From the NCBI GenBank assembly GCA_021613375.1, contig CM038719.1, positions 36,131,747 to 36,195,746 on the forward strand: a stretch of DNA of 64,000 nt, given 5' to 3'. Within the stretch, counting starts at the first letter, position 1. Every line of letters begins with the position of its first letter. Positions 10,680-18,765 of this stretch are shown here, in pieces. Made by a program: the position numbers and the translations under genes. This DNA comes from Megaleporinus macrocephalus. Lineage: Eukaryota > Chordata > Actinopteri > Characiformes > Anostomidae. The notes below the pieces were generated by a model. That model saw nothing but the letters and a program-made list of their open reading frames with translations, was not told the DNA's origin and did no database searches.

Positions 10680-11116
10680 TCTGTCTCGCACAGTAATACA
10701 CAGCTGAGTCCTCTACTGTCATTCCAGACAGTTTCAGATACACCATGCTGTTAGAATTGTCTCTGCTAAATTCAGTTCGGCCTTGAAATGATGCTGCATA
10801 GCTTTTGCTGCCTCCACTGCTCGAAATATATCCCATCCACTCCAGCGGTTTTCCAGCCTGTTGTCTGATCCAGTGCATGTCGTAGCTGCTAAAAGTGAAT
10901 CCAGATCCTCTACAGGAGAGACTCAGAGTTTCTCCAGGTTTTAGCTGAACTGCAGTTTGTAATGATTCCATTCTTTGACATTTCACACCTGCTGAAACAA
11001 GTAAATATTAATTATTAATGATGTATTACTACTGTTACACAGAGAAACAGTGTATCAATCAGGAACTCACTGCTGAAGGTGAGCAGTATCAGTAATAAGG
11101 AGAGCGTGTTCTTCAT
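10680..11116 (-). CDS. IGHV segment V6, intact
   Basis: Leader exon 11071-11116, V exon 10680-10988 (309 nt). It encodes the variable domain of Ig heavy chain, which after V(D)J joining forms part of the antigen-binding site. Landmarks: TAVQLKPGE in FR1, Cys in [11 protein letters not shown]1 [23 protein letters not shown] in FR2, CDR2 YISSSGGSKSYAASFQGR, FR3 FSRDNSNSMVYL, VEDSAVYYCARQ. No stops; 23-bp-spacer signal and octamer (11194-11201) are intact. The CDR1 serines are AGC codons in an AGCAGCTAC context, typical somatic mutation hotspots. Confidence 0.92.
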
Positions 11117-11193
11117 GGTGAGTGTTGATGAGACTCTACTGCTCCACTCAGCTCAGCAGCACATAAGTACTGGATGGAGACACAACACACTGG

Positions 11194-11201
11194 ATTTGCA
11201 T
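11194..11201 (-). promoter_or_regulatory. IGHV octamer promoter of V6
   Basis: ATGCAAAT on the minus strand, 77 bp upstream of the V6 start codon. Confidence 0.8.
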
Positions 11202-11204
11202 CAT

Positions 11205-12645
11205 GATGTCATGGATGGGAATCAAATATAAGTTGTGATGTGATGGAGAAGGTAATATCACACCTCCAGTCCAGTTCACTGTTAGAGAGAGCTGGTGGAG
11301 GATGGACATCACAAAGCTGCAGAGATGAACTGCTCTCACGCTCTCATGTCTACTTTCCCTGTAACAGCACTTTCATGAGTAGAACAGAAAATCTTACATA
11401 CCTGCTTTTACTCTGAATCACATTTATTAATGATCCTATATACTCATATCATTCAGATCATCTTCTTATTTCTTCTTTTCCTTCTTCTTTATTCTTTTAA
11501 GCACTACTTTATCCTGCAGGTTTCAAAACACCAACATTGATTCACTCCAGAATGTTCTGTCTGACTGTGAGAGGCACGTCTATATAGAGAGTTTGATTGG
11601 ATGTATAGTTTCCACTTAGCAAACATTCATAGTCTTCTTTCAATTTTATTTTATAGAATGGTCAAAAGATTTTAATACAAATGACTGTATATGCGACTCT
11701 GAGAGCCTGAAATACCAAATCAACCACCAAGTAACATCCCAACAACAACCACATCCTTAAATTAAACCTTTTACTATTTAATCTAGGAACATTTAGTGTC
11801 CAGTTACTTTTGACTTAGATTAGTTCAAATAGAATGAAGCACAATCACAATACAGTGATGTGTGACTGATCATGTTTTCCTGCCACAAAATGTATTTTAT
11901 GACACAAACTAACTAAAAGTCCCAGAATTATCATCTTTGTTAAATTATAATTTTTACATACACTACCAGTCAAAAGTTTGGACACATCTGAACATATATT
12001 CTTATAATAATGAAGACACTTTGATCTAAAAGAGTTGAAAGATGAGTTTAAATAGTGAAGGTGGTGTATATTTACAAAAATATTTCTAAAAGAAACGTTT
12101 TACATTTCAATAAAAATAACAATCAATATTTTTATAACACCTATAAACACCTTCAGACTGTTTTTCACAAACAACAAGATCTCAGCATGTGTACTATTCT
12201 TCTTCAGTCCTGTTAGAGAAGCAGCTCATGTGGCTCCTCATGAAGCAGAATATTAAAAATATATAAACCTGCAACAGAGCAAATGAGCTCATTTCTAAAA
12301 GACCCTCTAAACATTCGTTAAACACAACCAGATGTTTCATTCTGCTCCAGGAATGATTTTATACCTCTTATTTTATAGTTTTGATCTCTTCACAATTACT
12401 CACTAATATTATTACTATTAAAATAGTACAAATGAGAACAACCTGGCTAGGGGTCTTTGGCTGGTGTATTTGCTTTGGTCAGAGGAAGAAGGACAGATAC
12501 AGTGCTGGAGAAGTTCAGGGACTGTTCTGCACTTCATTTCTTGTCCTCTGCTGCCCCCTGTGGATGTTCTACTTAATATTCTTCAACACCTGCTGAAAAG
12601 ACTGAATAACATCTCTTAACAAAAATAGAAATATAACAGCAGCTG
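11205..12645. other. Intergenic module A, between V6 and V7
   Basis: No gene. More diverged copy of module A (Tc1-like terminal motif at about 11959). A 70-codon frame open in other copies is broken here by a TGG-to-TGA change, which argues that the frame is not coding. Confidence 0.65.
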
Positions 12646-12647
12646 CA

Positions 12648-12686
12648 GGTTTTTGTACAGAGTTTCCACAGATATTCATCACTGTG
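12648..12686 (-). other. V7 recombination signal
   Basis: Consensus heptamer (12680-12686), 23-bp spacer, consensus nonamer (12648-12656). Confidence 0.95.
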
Positions 12687-13105
12687 TCTCTCTCGCACAG
12701 TAATACACAGCTGAGTCCTCTACTGTCACACCAGACAGTTTCAGATAAACCATGCTGTTAGAATCATCACTGATTTCTATTCTTCCTTGAAAAGACTTTG
12801 CGTAGCTACTGTCACTTCTTCCCATCCACTCCAGCGGTTTACCAGCCTGTTGTCTGATCCAGTGTATGTAGTAGCTGCTAAAGCTGAATCCAGATCCTCT
12901 ACAGGAGAGACTCAGAGTTTCTCCAGGTTTTAGCTGAACTGCAGTTTCTAATGATTCCATACTTTGACTTTGCACACCTGCTTGTATAGACAAAACACAA
13001 TTATTGATTAAGCATTTATTAAACAAAACCACAGTTATTATAAATCGTCAGGAACTCACTGCTGAAGGTGAGCAGTATCAGTAATAAGGAGAGCGTGTTC
13101 TTCAT
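12687..13105 (-). CDS. IGHV segment V7, intact, short CDR2
   Basis: Leader exon 13060-13105; V exon 12687-12977 (291 nt). Landmarks are [41 protein letters not shown]-type FR3 (NSMVYLKLSG) and VYYCARE. CDR2 is five codons shorter than in V6, and FR3 lacks one codon (EISDDSN against EITRDNSN). The leader intron is unlike that of the other segments: its acceptor side reads ATACAAGCAG before GTGTG, and codons 3-5 after the splice are changed (QSQSMES), so this segment received a different intron, perhaps by conversion. Closest relative is the pseudogene V1. Octamer 13183-13190. Confidence 0.9.
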
Positions 13106-13182
13106 GGTGAGTGTTGATGAGACTCTACTGCTCCACTCAGCTCAGCAGCACATAAGTACTGGATGGAGACACAACACACTGG

Positions 13183-13190
13183 ATTTGCAT
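13183..13190 (-). promoter_or_regulatory. IGHV octamer promoter of V7
   Basis: ATGCAAAT on the minus strand upstream of the V7 leader. Confidence 0.8.
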
Positions 13191-13194
13191 CATG

Positions 13195-14168
13195 ATGTCA
13201 TGAACACTTTTCTCATCTTCCTCTTTATGTTCTGGGTGCAGATTTGTGTGCTTTGGTGAGGTCAGAGTTTAACGTGTTTCAACAGGGCATTTTCTGAGGA
13301 CACATTTTGCCACTTTGAAAAAAAAAAAATCAACAAATAAACAAACAGTTCATCAAAACGTTCCTCTATAATATCAGCTGCAGTTTCAGTGTTGTTCTCT
13401 CTACAGTGTATGATTGTATCTTCCCTGAATGACCTTAAGTCGCTCCACGTGAGCTTGGAAACGCTTTAACACATCAGCACCTTTAATTATCTTTAATAAC
13501 GCTCTATTTATTTATTTTATTCTGTTTAATGTGTGTCTTCTCTTGTGCATTGTGTATAGTACTGTTATGCTGCAATTTCAATAGTGTTATCTTATCTTAT
13601 ACTTGATTTGTGTGCTGTATGTGGAGAGAAAGTGTAGCTGATGTGTATATTTTATTACTAATCTGATCCAAAATGTGTTTTTTAATATGAACTACTTTAA
13701 AGTCTTGGTAAGATCACATTCACTGTATATAACAATACAGAAATCATGTGATGACAAGCAGATGTAACAGTGTATTAAGGCTCAATAACAATCCCAGGAT
13801 ATCTGTTCTGAGACCTATATGATCACCTGCTGGTCAGATAAAGGGGCGGGGAGGGGGGTGTATTTTATCTTTTTATTTTGTACTAGATTTAAATATAGCC
13901 ATAAATTGTTAGCATCCACTCAGCATCAACTGCTTTTAAATTATTTTATATTGTGATGATAACATTTTCTCTTTTAAATTCTAGATGAAAGTTTAATGAT
14001 TGAAGACCGAATACAATGTTTAAATATATAAATGATGTTTCTCTGATAAACTACTGTCAGTGCTGGATCTCAACACAATGCAGCTTATAAATATACAGAC
14101 ACTTGTTCATTCTACACATTTCTTGCCTGCTGCTGCCCCCTGTGGGTATGAATGTAAACAGCAGTTTC
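13195..14168. other. Intergenic module C, between V7 and V8
   Basis: No gene. The same module lies at 21.0-22.01 and 29.44-30.4 kb, each time on the 3' side of a subgroup-2 V (V8, V10, V15). Contains a degenerate retroposon-like tail (CAATTTCAATAGTG then TTATCTTATCTTAT) near 13.58 kb. Confidence 0.65.
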
Positions 14169-14169
14169 A

Positions 14170-14208
14170 TGTTTTTGTACAGAGTTTCCACAGATATTCA
14201 TCGCTGTG
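14170..14208 (-). other. V8 recombination signal (variant)
   Basis: Heptamer CACAGCG (14202-14208), 23-bp spacer, nonamer ACAAAAACA (14170-14178). Both elements differ from consensus by one base. Confidence 0.9.
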
Positions 14209-14648
14209 TGTTTCTCTCGCACAGTAATACACAGCTGAGTCCTCAACTGTCACACCAGACAGCTGTAGATCCACCAAGCTGTGGGAATTGTCTCTGGTGA
14301 TTCTAGTTCGGCCTCGAAATGATCCTGAATAGCTATTGCTGCCTGCATTGTTCGAAATAAAACCCACCCACTCCAGTGGCTTTCCAACCTGCTGTCTGAT
14401 CCAGTGCATGCCACAGCAACCAAAGTCAATTCCAGATCCTCTACAGAAAATTTTCAGAGTTTCTCCAGGTTTTAGCTGAACTGCAGTTTCTAATGATTCC
14501 ATACTTTCACATTTCACATCTGCTGAAACAAGTAAAATATTAATTATTAATGATGTATTAATGCTGTTACACAGAGAAACAGTGTATCAATCAGGAACTC
14601 ACTGCTGAAGGTGAGCAGTATCAGTAATAAGGAGAGCGTGTTCTTCAT
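14209..14648 (-). CDS. IGHV segment V8, subgroup 2, Cys-Cys CDR1
   Basis: Leader exon 14603-14648; V exon 14209-14519. It belongs with V10 and V15 to a second subgroup marked by LKIFCRGSG in FR1, EWVGFISNNAGSNSYSG in CDR2 and HSLVDLQLSG in FR3. CDR1 is IDFGCCGMH, with two adjacent extra cysteines. The acceptor side is CAGCAG then ATGTG instead of GTGTG, so the junction codon changes, but the frame stays open. Conserved Cys, Trp and YYCARE are present. The heptamer is CACAGCG, which may lower joining efficiency. Octamer 14726-14733. Confidence 0.88.
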
Positions 14649-14725
14649 GGTGAGTGTTGATGAGACTCTACTGCTCCACTCAGCTCAGCAGCACATAAGT
14701 ACTGGATGGAGACACAACACACTGG

Positions 14726-14733
14726 ATTTGCAT
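14726..14733 (-). promoter_or_regulatory. IGHV octamer promoter of V8
   Basis: ATGCAAAT on the minus strand upstream of the V8 leader. Confidence 0.8.
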
Positions 14734-14734
14734 C

Positions 14735-14935
14735 ATGATGTCACTGATATTCAGATCTTCACGTGATGATGTTACAAAGAAAATATTTGAAGTCAGGATT
14801 TCAGGATAAGGTATGATACCAGAGTGCTGACTGTGCTCATATTATATCATCATTATATCTTTATCATTGTTATTATTATGATGATGGAAACTGAACTTAT
14901 GGGGAACTGAACTTATGGGGAACTGAACTTATGTG
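14735..14935. other. Truncated module D
   Basis: Matches the start of the module right of V11 (24.56-24.73 kb) and then stops at a short tandem repeat: GGAACTGAACTTATGG occurs about three times at 14888-14934. The sequence then jumps to a V promoter. Confidence 0.7.
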
Positions 14936-15000
14936 CTGCACTCAGCTCAGCAGCACATAAGTACTGGATGGAGACAACACACTGGATTTGCATCATGATG
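14936..15000 (-). promoter_or_regulatory. Orphan IGHV promoter without a V gene
   Basis: The CAGCTCAGCAGCACATAAG stretch and the octamer ATGCAAAT (14986-14993, minus strand) are those of a normal V promoter, but no leader or V exon follows on the minus strand. Truncated module D follows instead. By comparison with 24.56-26.73 kb (module D, V12, module B), the V12 counterpart has been deleted here. Confidence 0.75.
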
Positions 15001-15969
15001 TCATGAACACTTTTCTCATCTTCCTCTTTAAGTTCTGGGTGCAGATTTCTGGTTGAGGTGTTTGAGCAGAGTATTTTCTGAGGACACTTTTTGCCAAAAA
15101 AGTAAATTAATAAATAAACCAACAGTTTATCAATAAGTTCCTCAATAATATCAGCTGCAGTTTTGGTATTGTTTCCTCTACAGTGTATGATGTTATCTTC
15201 CCTGAATGACCTTAAGTCCCTCAAGAGACACTATGTTAAAAACCAGCATGCCTCTGTGATGGCCATCACCACATGGGTTTGGAAACACTTTAATAAATCA
15301 GCACCTTTAATCACTGCAGGCACAAAGTTAAGACTGTACTATGCACAGCAGAAGCTGCTCACTGAGAACGTCCTGCTACTCCGCACACTTCTCTGAACTC
15401 TGACCAGTTAACCTTTCAGACTGTTTACAGAACTAATTCACACTGTGCTCCCAGAGATAAAGAGGAAAAGGACTTTCCAGGCTGTTACCAGCATGCAGTT
15501 CACAAGTCAGAGTCTATTATGATATGGGGGTGTATTAGTGCACATGGGCTCAGTAATTAGCCCCACTCCAAAGTCACCATTAATGCTGAAAGATTTATAT
15601 ACACACTGTGATTATCTTCTAGATACGTGACACCAGTACTGCTGTGTAACCAGAAAGTGCCAGTGCTAGACCGGCCTGCCTGCAGTCCCAAAACTGCCTC
15701 CCACATGTGGCATAATATAAATGTCAAAATGTGATACTGAAGACTCCATACAGTGTTTAACAGAATAATGGAAGAAAATTTCACTTTTAAAACGAGATCA
15801 ATTGATATCCTTAATCCCCAAAAGACTGTAAAGTGCTGCTTGGAGAAAAGATGATGCAACACATTGAATGCAGGTAAAACAAAATGTACTAATGACTAAT
15901 GTATTTATTTGTCACAGTGTATTTATTTCACTTTTGTAGAACTTTTGTAGAACTGAGATTTTTATATAT
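15000..15969. other. Intergenic module B, left part, interrupted by retrotransposon
   Basis: No gene. Homologous to 8.5-9.65 and 26.73-27.89 kb, with a further Tc1 fossil. It is cut at 15969 by the LTR element and resumes at about 20190. Confidence 0.75.
15160..15865 (+). pseudogene. Tc1-like transposase fossil, copy 2
   Basis: Same fossil as at 8.66 kb, with the IWGCISAHG-type block near 15.52 kb and an additional internal deletion near 15.62 kb that removes the bases between TTCTAGAT and ACGTGACA. Non-functional. Confidence 0.6.
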
Positions 15970-16742
15970 TGTGATGGCCCACTAAGGTCCCCACACGTAA
16001 CAACAACAACATGGGTATGGGAGTGTGCTGGGGAGGTCATAGTTTGATGTAGTTTTATTGTGCTCAACGTAAGGATAAAAAATGTACTGTTATTTACACT
16101 ATATATAGCTCTTTGGTATTCTAACATTGCTCATCTTGTGCTAATGGTCAGTAACAACATCTTTTAAAAGGTACAATTTTTTTATGCTAGGAGTGCACAC
16201 TAGCAAAAAGAGTCAGACCACAGGTTAAGACAGTTTTTACCATTTTATTAAGCTCACCAAATGTGTTTTACCGCCTTCTTTGTTCCCTAGGAGCCATATC
16301 TGCAGCGTGGGTCAGTGGGTGGTGCTTAAGAGGGAGTGCGGGCTTATGGAGCATGTTTTTATAGACATGCTTGGAATTCTGGGAAATGTAGCCTAAACTA
16401 TCTGGAACCTTTATAGGGGGTAAACCAGATATATTCAGGGAGCTATTTAAATAGTGTGGGACATTGCTGTTTTTATATCTGACATTAAAATTTGATCCTA
16501 TATGTTGAGAATGTGCTGTGAGATATAACAGCGTTATCAAGCTGGATTTAACTGTTTGCCACTGTTGGAGTGGGGGATTGTCCCCTATGAACAGTTTATG
16601 GTGTCACCCATGTTCTTAAAAAGGGGCCATGTTGCCATGGTTTGGTGGTTGTGTTTTTGCCTGGCCAGAACTCTTTTTGTAATAAATTGTTAAATTGACT
16701 CCTTACTGTCCTCCTGGCTTTGCTTTTGGTCACACCCTGACA
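15970..16742 (+). repeat. 5' LTR of the Gmr1-like element
   Basis: 773 bp from TGTGATGGCC to CACACCCTGACA, with the TG...CA ends of LTRs. The left end coincides with the point where homology to the empty sites stops, and the right end lies 3 bp before the primer site. AATAAA at 16681 is a candidate polyadenylation signal. No second LTR exists in the window for comparison, so the boundaries rest on these three criteria. Confidence 0.85.
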
Positions 16743-16745
16743 ATT

Positions 16746-16763
16746 TGGTGGCAGCGGTGGGAT
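16746..16763 (+). other. Primer binding site, tRNA-Leu type
   Basis: TGGTGGCAGCGGTGGGAT is complementary over 18 nt to the 3' end of a vertebrate tRNA-Leu ending in ATCCCACCGCTGCCACCA. The match stops after 18 nt. The tRNA end is from general knowledge. Confidence 0.8.
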
Positions 16764-16806
16764 GTGTCCAGATTGGAGGCACAGCATATTGGAGTTTTGA
16801 GGCATC

Positions 16807-17760
16807 ATGGTGCCAAAGAAGCCATGGGCTGAGCAGCTAGTGGAGTTCAGGATGCTTCAAGAGGAAATGGAGGCAACCTTTGGAGGTGGAGGTGGAGCTG
16901 TTGAACCGAGGCTGCAGGAAGAGGAAGATACAAGGGATCTCAGACAAATGCTCTGCCAGTTTCTGGTCGAACAGCAAGCGAGGGGTACTCGTCTGGAGCA
17001 AGAGGCAGCTCGACAAGAGACAAGGTGGAAGTCCTTACAACATCAGTTTCATCTGTTGCAGGGGGAGGTGAGCCAACGCACACCTTTGGAGGATGTACGA
17101 CCAAGAATGGGTGAAGAGCCTGAGCAATCACTTAGAACTTCCCTAAGTTCTTGTCAGGAAACCCACATTCACTCTCTCAAAGAGCCAAAATTACAGCAGC
17201 TGGCAGTGACAGATGACATAGAGCATTATTTGACCACCTTTGAGCGTATAGCCATAGCATGCCGGTGGCCCCAGGACGAATGGGCTATAAGGTTGGTTCC
17301 TTTGTTGACTGGGAAGGCACGCAGCGCCTATGTTTCCATGGGTGTGGATGAGTCGAGTGAGTATGCCTTGGTAAAGGAGGCTATACTGAAGAAGTACTCA
17401 ATCAATGCAGAGACCTTTCGTCAGAGGTTTCGTTCCTTAGAGGTATCGGCAGAGGAAACACCAAAAGAGGTGTATGTCAGATTGAGGGACCTGTATCAAA
17501 AGTGGGTGAAACCTACAACAAAGTCGGTCAAGCAAATTGGGGAGACCATTATCCTGGAGCAATTTCTGAGAATGCTGTGCCCAGAGTTGCAAGTGTGGAT
17601 CAGAGAACATGATCCACCATCTGCAGAAGAGGCAGCAAGGCTTGCAGATGTATTCGTTGCTGCTAGGCGTAAAAATCAGCCCTGGAGTCATACCCAATGG
17701 AAAATGGACAAAGACAGGCCGTCACCCCGTCGTCCAACTGTGACTACTGAAGGATACTGA
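16807..17760 (+). CDS. gag of Gmr1-like element with SCAN-like capsid region
   Basis: A 317-codon frame starting 43 bp after the primer site. The N-terminal third is glutamate-rich and probably helical. From about residue 200 to 285 the sequence matches the SCAN-domain pattern: FRQRFRSLE, VRLRDLYQKWV, ILEQFLRMLCPELQVWI and AARLADVFV. The mammalian SCAN domain is thought to derive from the capsid C-terminal part of Gmr1-like elements, which fits. The frame ends at 17760 before the zinc knuckle, which lies in another frame (17804-17874), so gag appears frameshifted. Structural protein of intracellular particles. Confidence 0.85.
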   Translation: MVPKKPWAEQLVEFRMLQEEMEATFGGGGGAVEPRLQEEEDTRDLRQMLCQFLVEQQARGTRLEQEAARQETRWKSLQHQFHLLQGEVSQRTPLEDVRPRMGEEPEQSLRTSLSSCQETHIHSLKEPKLQQLAVTDDIEHYLTTFERIAIACRWPQDEWAIRLVPLLTGKARSAYVSMGVDESSEYALVKEAILKKYSINAETFRQRFRSLEVSAEETPKEVYVRLRDLYQKWVKPTTKSVKQIGETIILEQFLRMLCPELQVWIREHDPPSAEEAARLADVFVAARRKNQPWSHTQWKMDKDRPSPRRPTVTTEGY

Positions 17761-17772
17761 GGAAGACTGAGC

Positions 17773-18765
17773 ATGTTAATCCACGTGGTACAGAGACTAT
17801 CATCTGTTATAGCTGTGGTCAAGTGGGTCACAAAAAGCCGATGTGCCCCAAATGTGGTAAAAAAATCAAGTAATATGTGCTATGTGCCCAGTGTAGTTGG
17901 TCCTGAGCCCAATACAGTCCCAATACCCAGTGAGGTCACTAAAAACGTTGTATTAAATGGTCAAACCGTTAATGCTCTGATAGACACAGGATGTGCTCAA
18001 ACTCTTGTAAAAGCCAGCCTAGTCCCTGAAAGTTCTTCTGATTATAAAGATGTAGTTGTAATTAAATGCGTTCATGGGAAAGAACGCCAGTATCCAACTG
18101 CTAAAGTATATCTTGAGGTTCAAGGGTATATATACCTCATGAGAGTAGGGCTTGTCCCAAATTTGCCATACTCTGTAATTATCGGCCATGATTTTCCTGT
18201 GTTGTTGGAAGTGTTGTCTTCCGTGAGTGCCTGTAATGTGGTGCTAATGCGGACACAATCCAAGTTACAACAAATAGAAGACAATTCATTAGAATTGCTA
18301 CCTTTCTACAATGCTGATTTACCTAGTACTCCAGTACCGCTTAAAAAATCTAAAGCTGAAAAAAGGCAAGCTAAGTTTCAAGGAACCAAAGTTCAGTGCT
18401 TGCCTCGGGAGGAGCCGATTGATTTTGTAAGTACTGAGCAGTGGAAATTACCTGGTGACATGATACAGCTACAACAAGAGGATGCAGAAATCTCTTGGTT
18501 GCTTTCAAAAATGCCCAAGTCAACTCCAGAGAACCTGGCTCAGTTGGAACATAAAGGGAGCAGTTTCAGCTTGCAAAACATTTTGTACCGGGAAAATGGA
18601 AGAACGTTGCAAATCGTGCTTCCCCAATGTGTGCGCACTAAAGTGATGGCCCTAGGACATTCCATACCTTGGGCTGGTCATCTTGGAAGACGCAAGACAT
18701 ACACCCGGATAAGTAAACATTTTTTTTTGGCCAGGAATGTCAAAAGACATCGTGGAATTCTGTAA
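17773..18765 (+). CDS. Protease and start of integrase, Gmr1-like element
   Basis: A 330-codon frame. Residues 71-73 are DTG in the context ALIDTGCAQTLV, the active-site triad of retroviral-type aspartic proteases. A flap-like and hydrophobic region (VIIGHDFPVLLE) follows near residue 137. After a linker, GHSIPWAGHLGRRKT supplies the two histidines of the integrase HHCC zinc-binding domain near residues 295-305. The frame then leaves the integrase at a run of nine T (18720-18728). The first codons overlap the displaced zinc knuckle in another frame and are probably not translated as such. Confidence 0.8.
   Translation: MLIHVVQRLSSVIAVVKWVTKSRCAPNVVKKSSNMCYVPSVVGPEPNTVPIPSEVTKNVVLNGQTVNALIDTGCAQTLVKASLVPESSSDYKDVVVIKCVHGKERQYPTAKVYLEVQGYIYLMRVGLVPNLPYSVIIGHDFPVLLEVLSSVSACNVVLMRTQSKLQQIEDNSLELLPFYNADLPSTPVPLKKSKAEKRQAKFQGTKVQCLPREEPIDFVSTEQWKLPGDMIQLQQEDAEISWLLSKMPKSTPENLAQLEHKGSSFSLQNILYRENGRTLQIVLPQCVRTKVMALGHSIPWAGHLGRRKTYTRISKHFFLARNVKRHRGIL
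17780..17877 (+). pseudogene. Displaced gag zinc knuckle
   Basis: Frame beginning with CYSCGQVGHKKPMCPKCGKK at 17804, a CCHC-type nucleic-acid-binding knuckle (C-x2-C-x4-H-x4-C), ends in TAA soon after. It is one frame off the upstream gag frame, which suggests an indel between about 17.70 and 17.80 kb rather than a separate gene. Confidence 0.75.
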
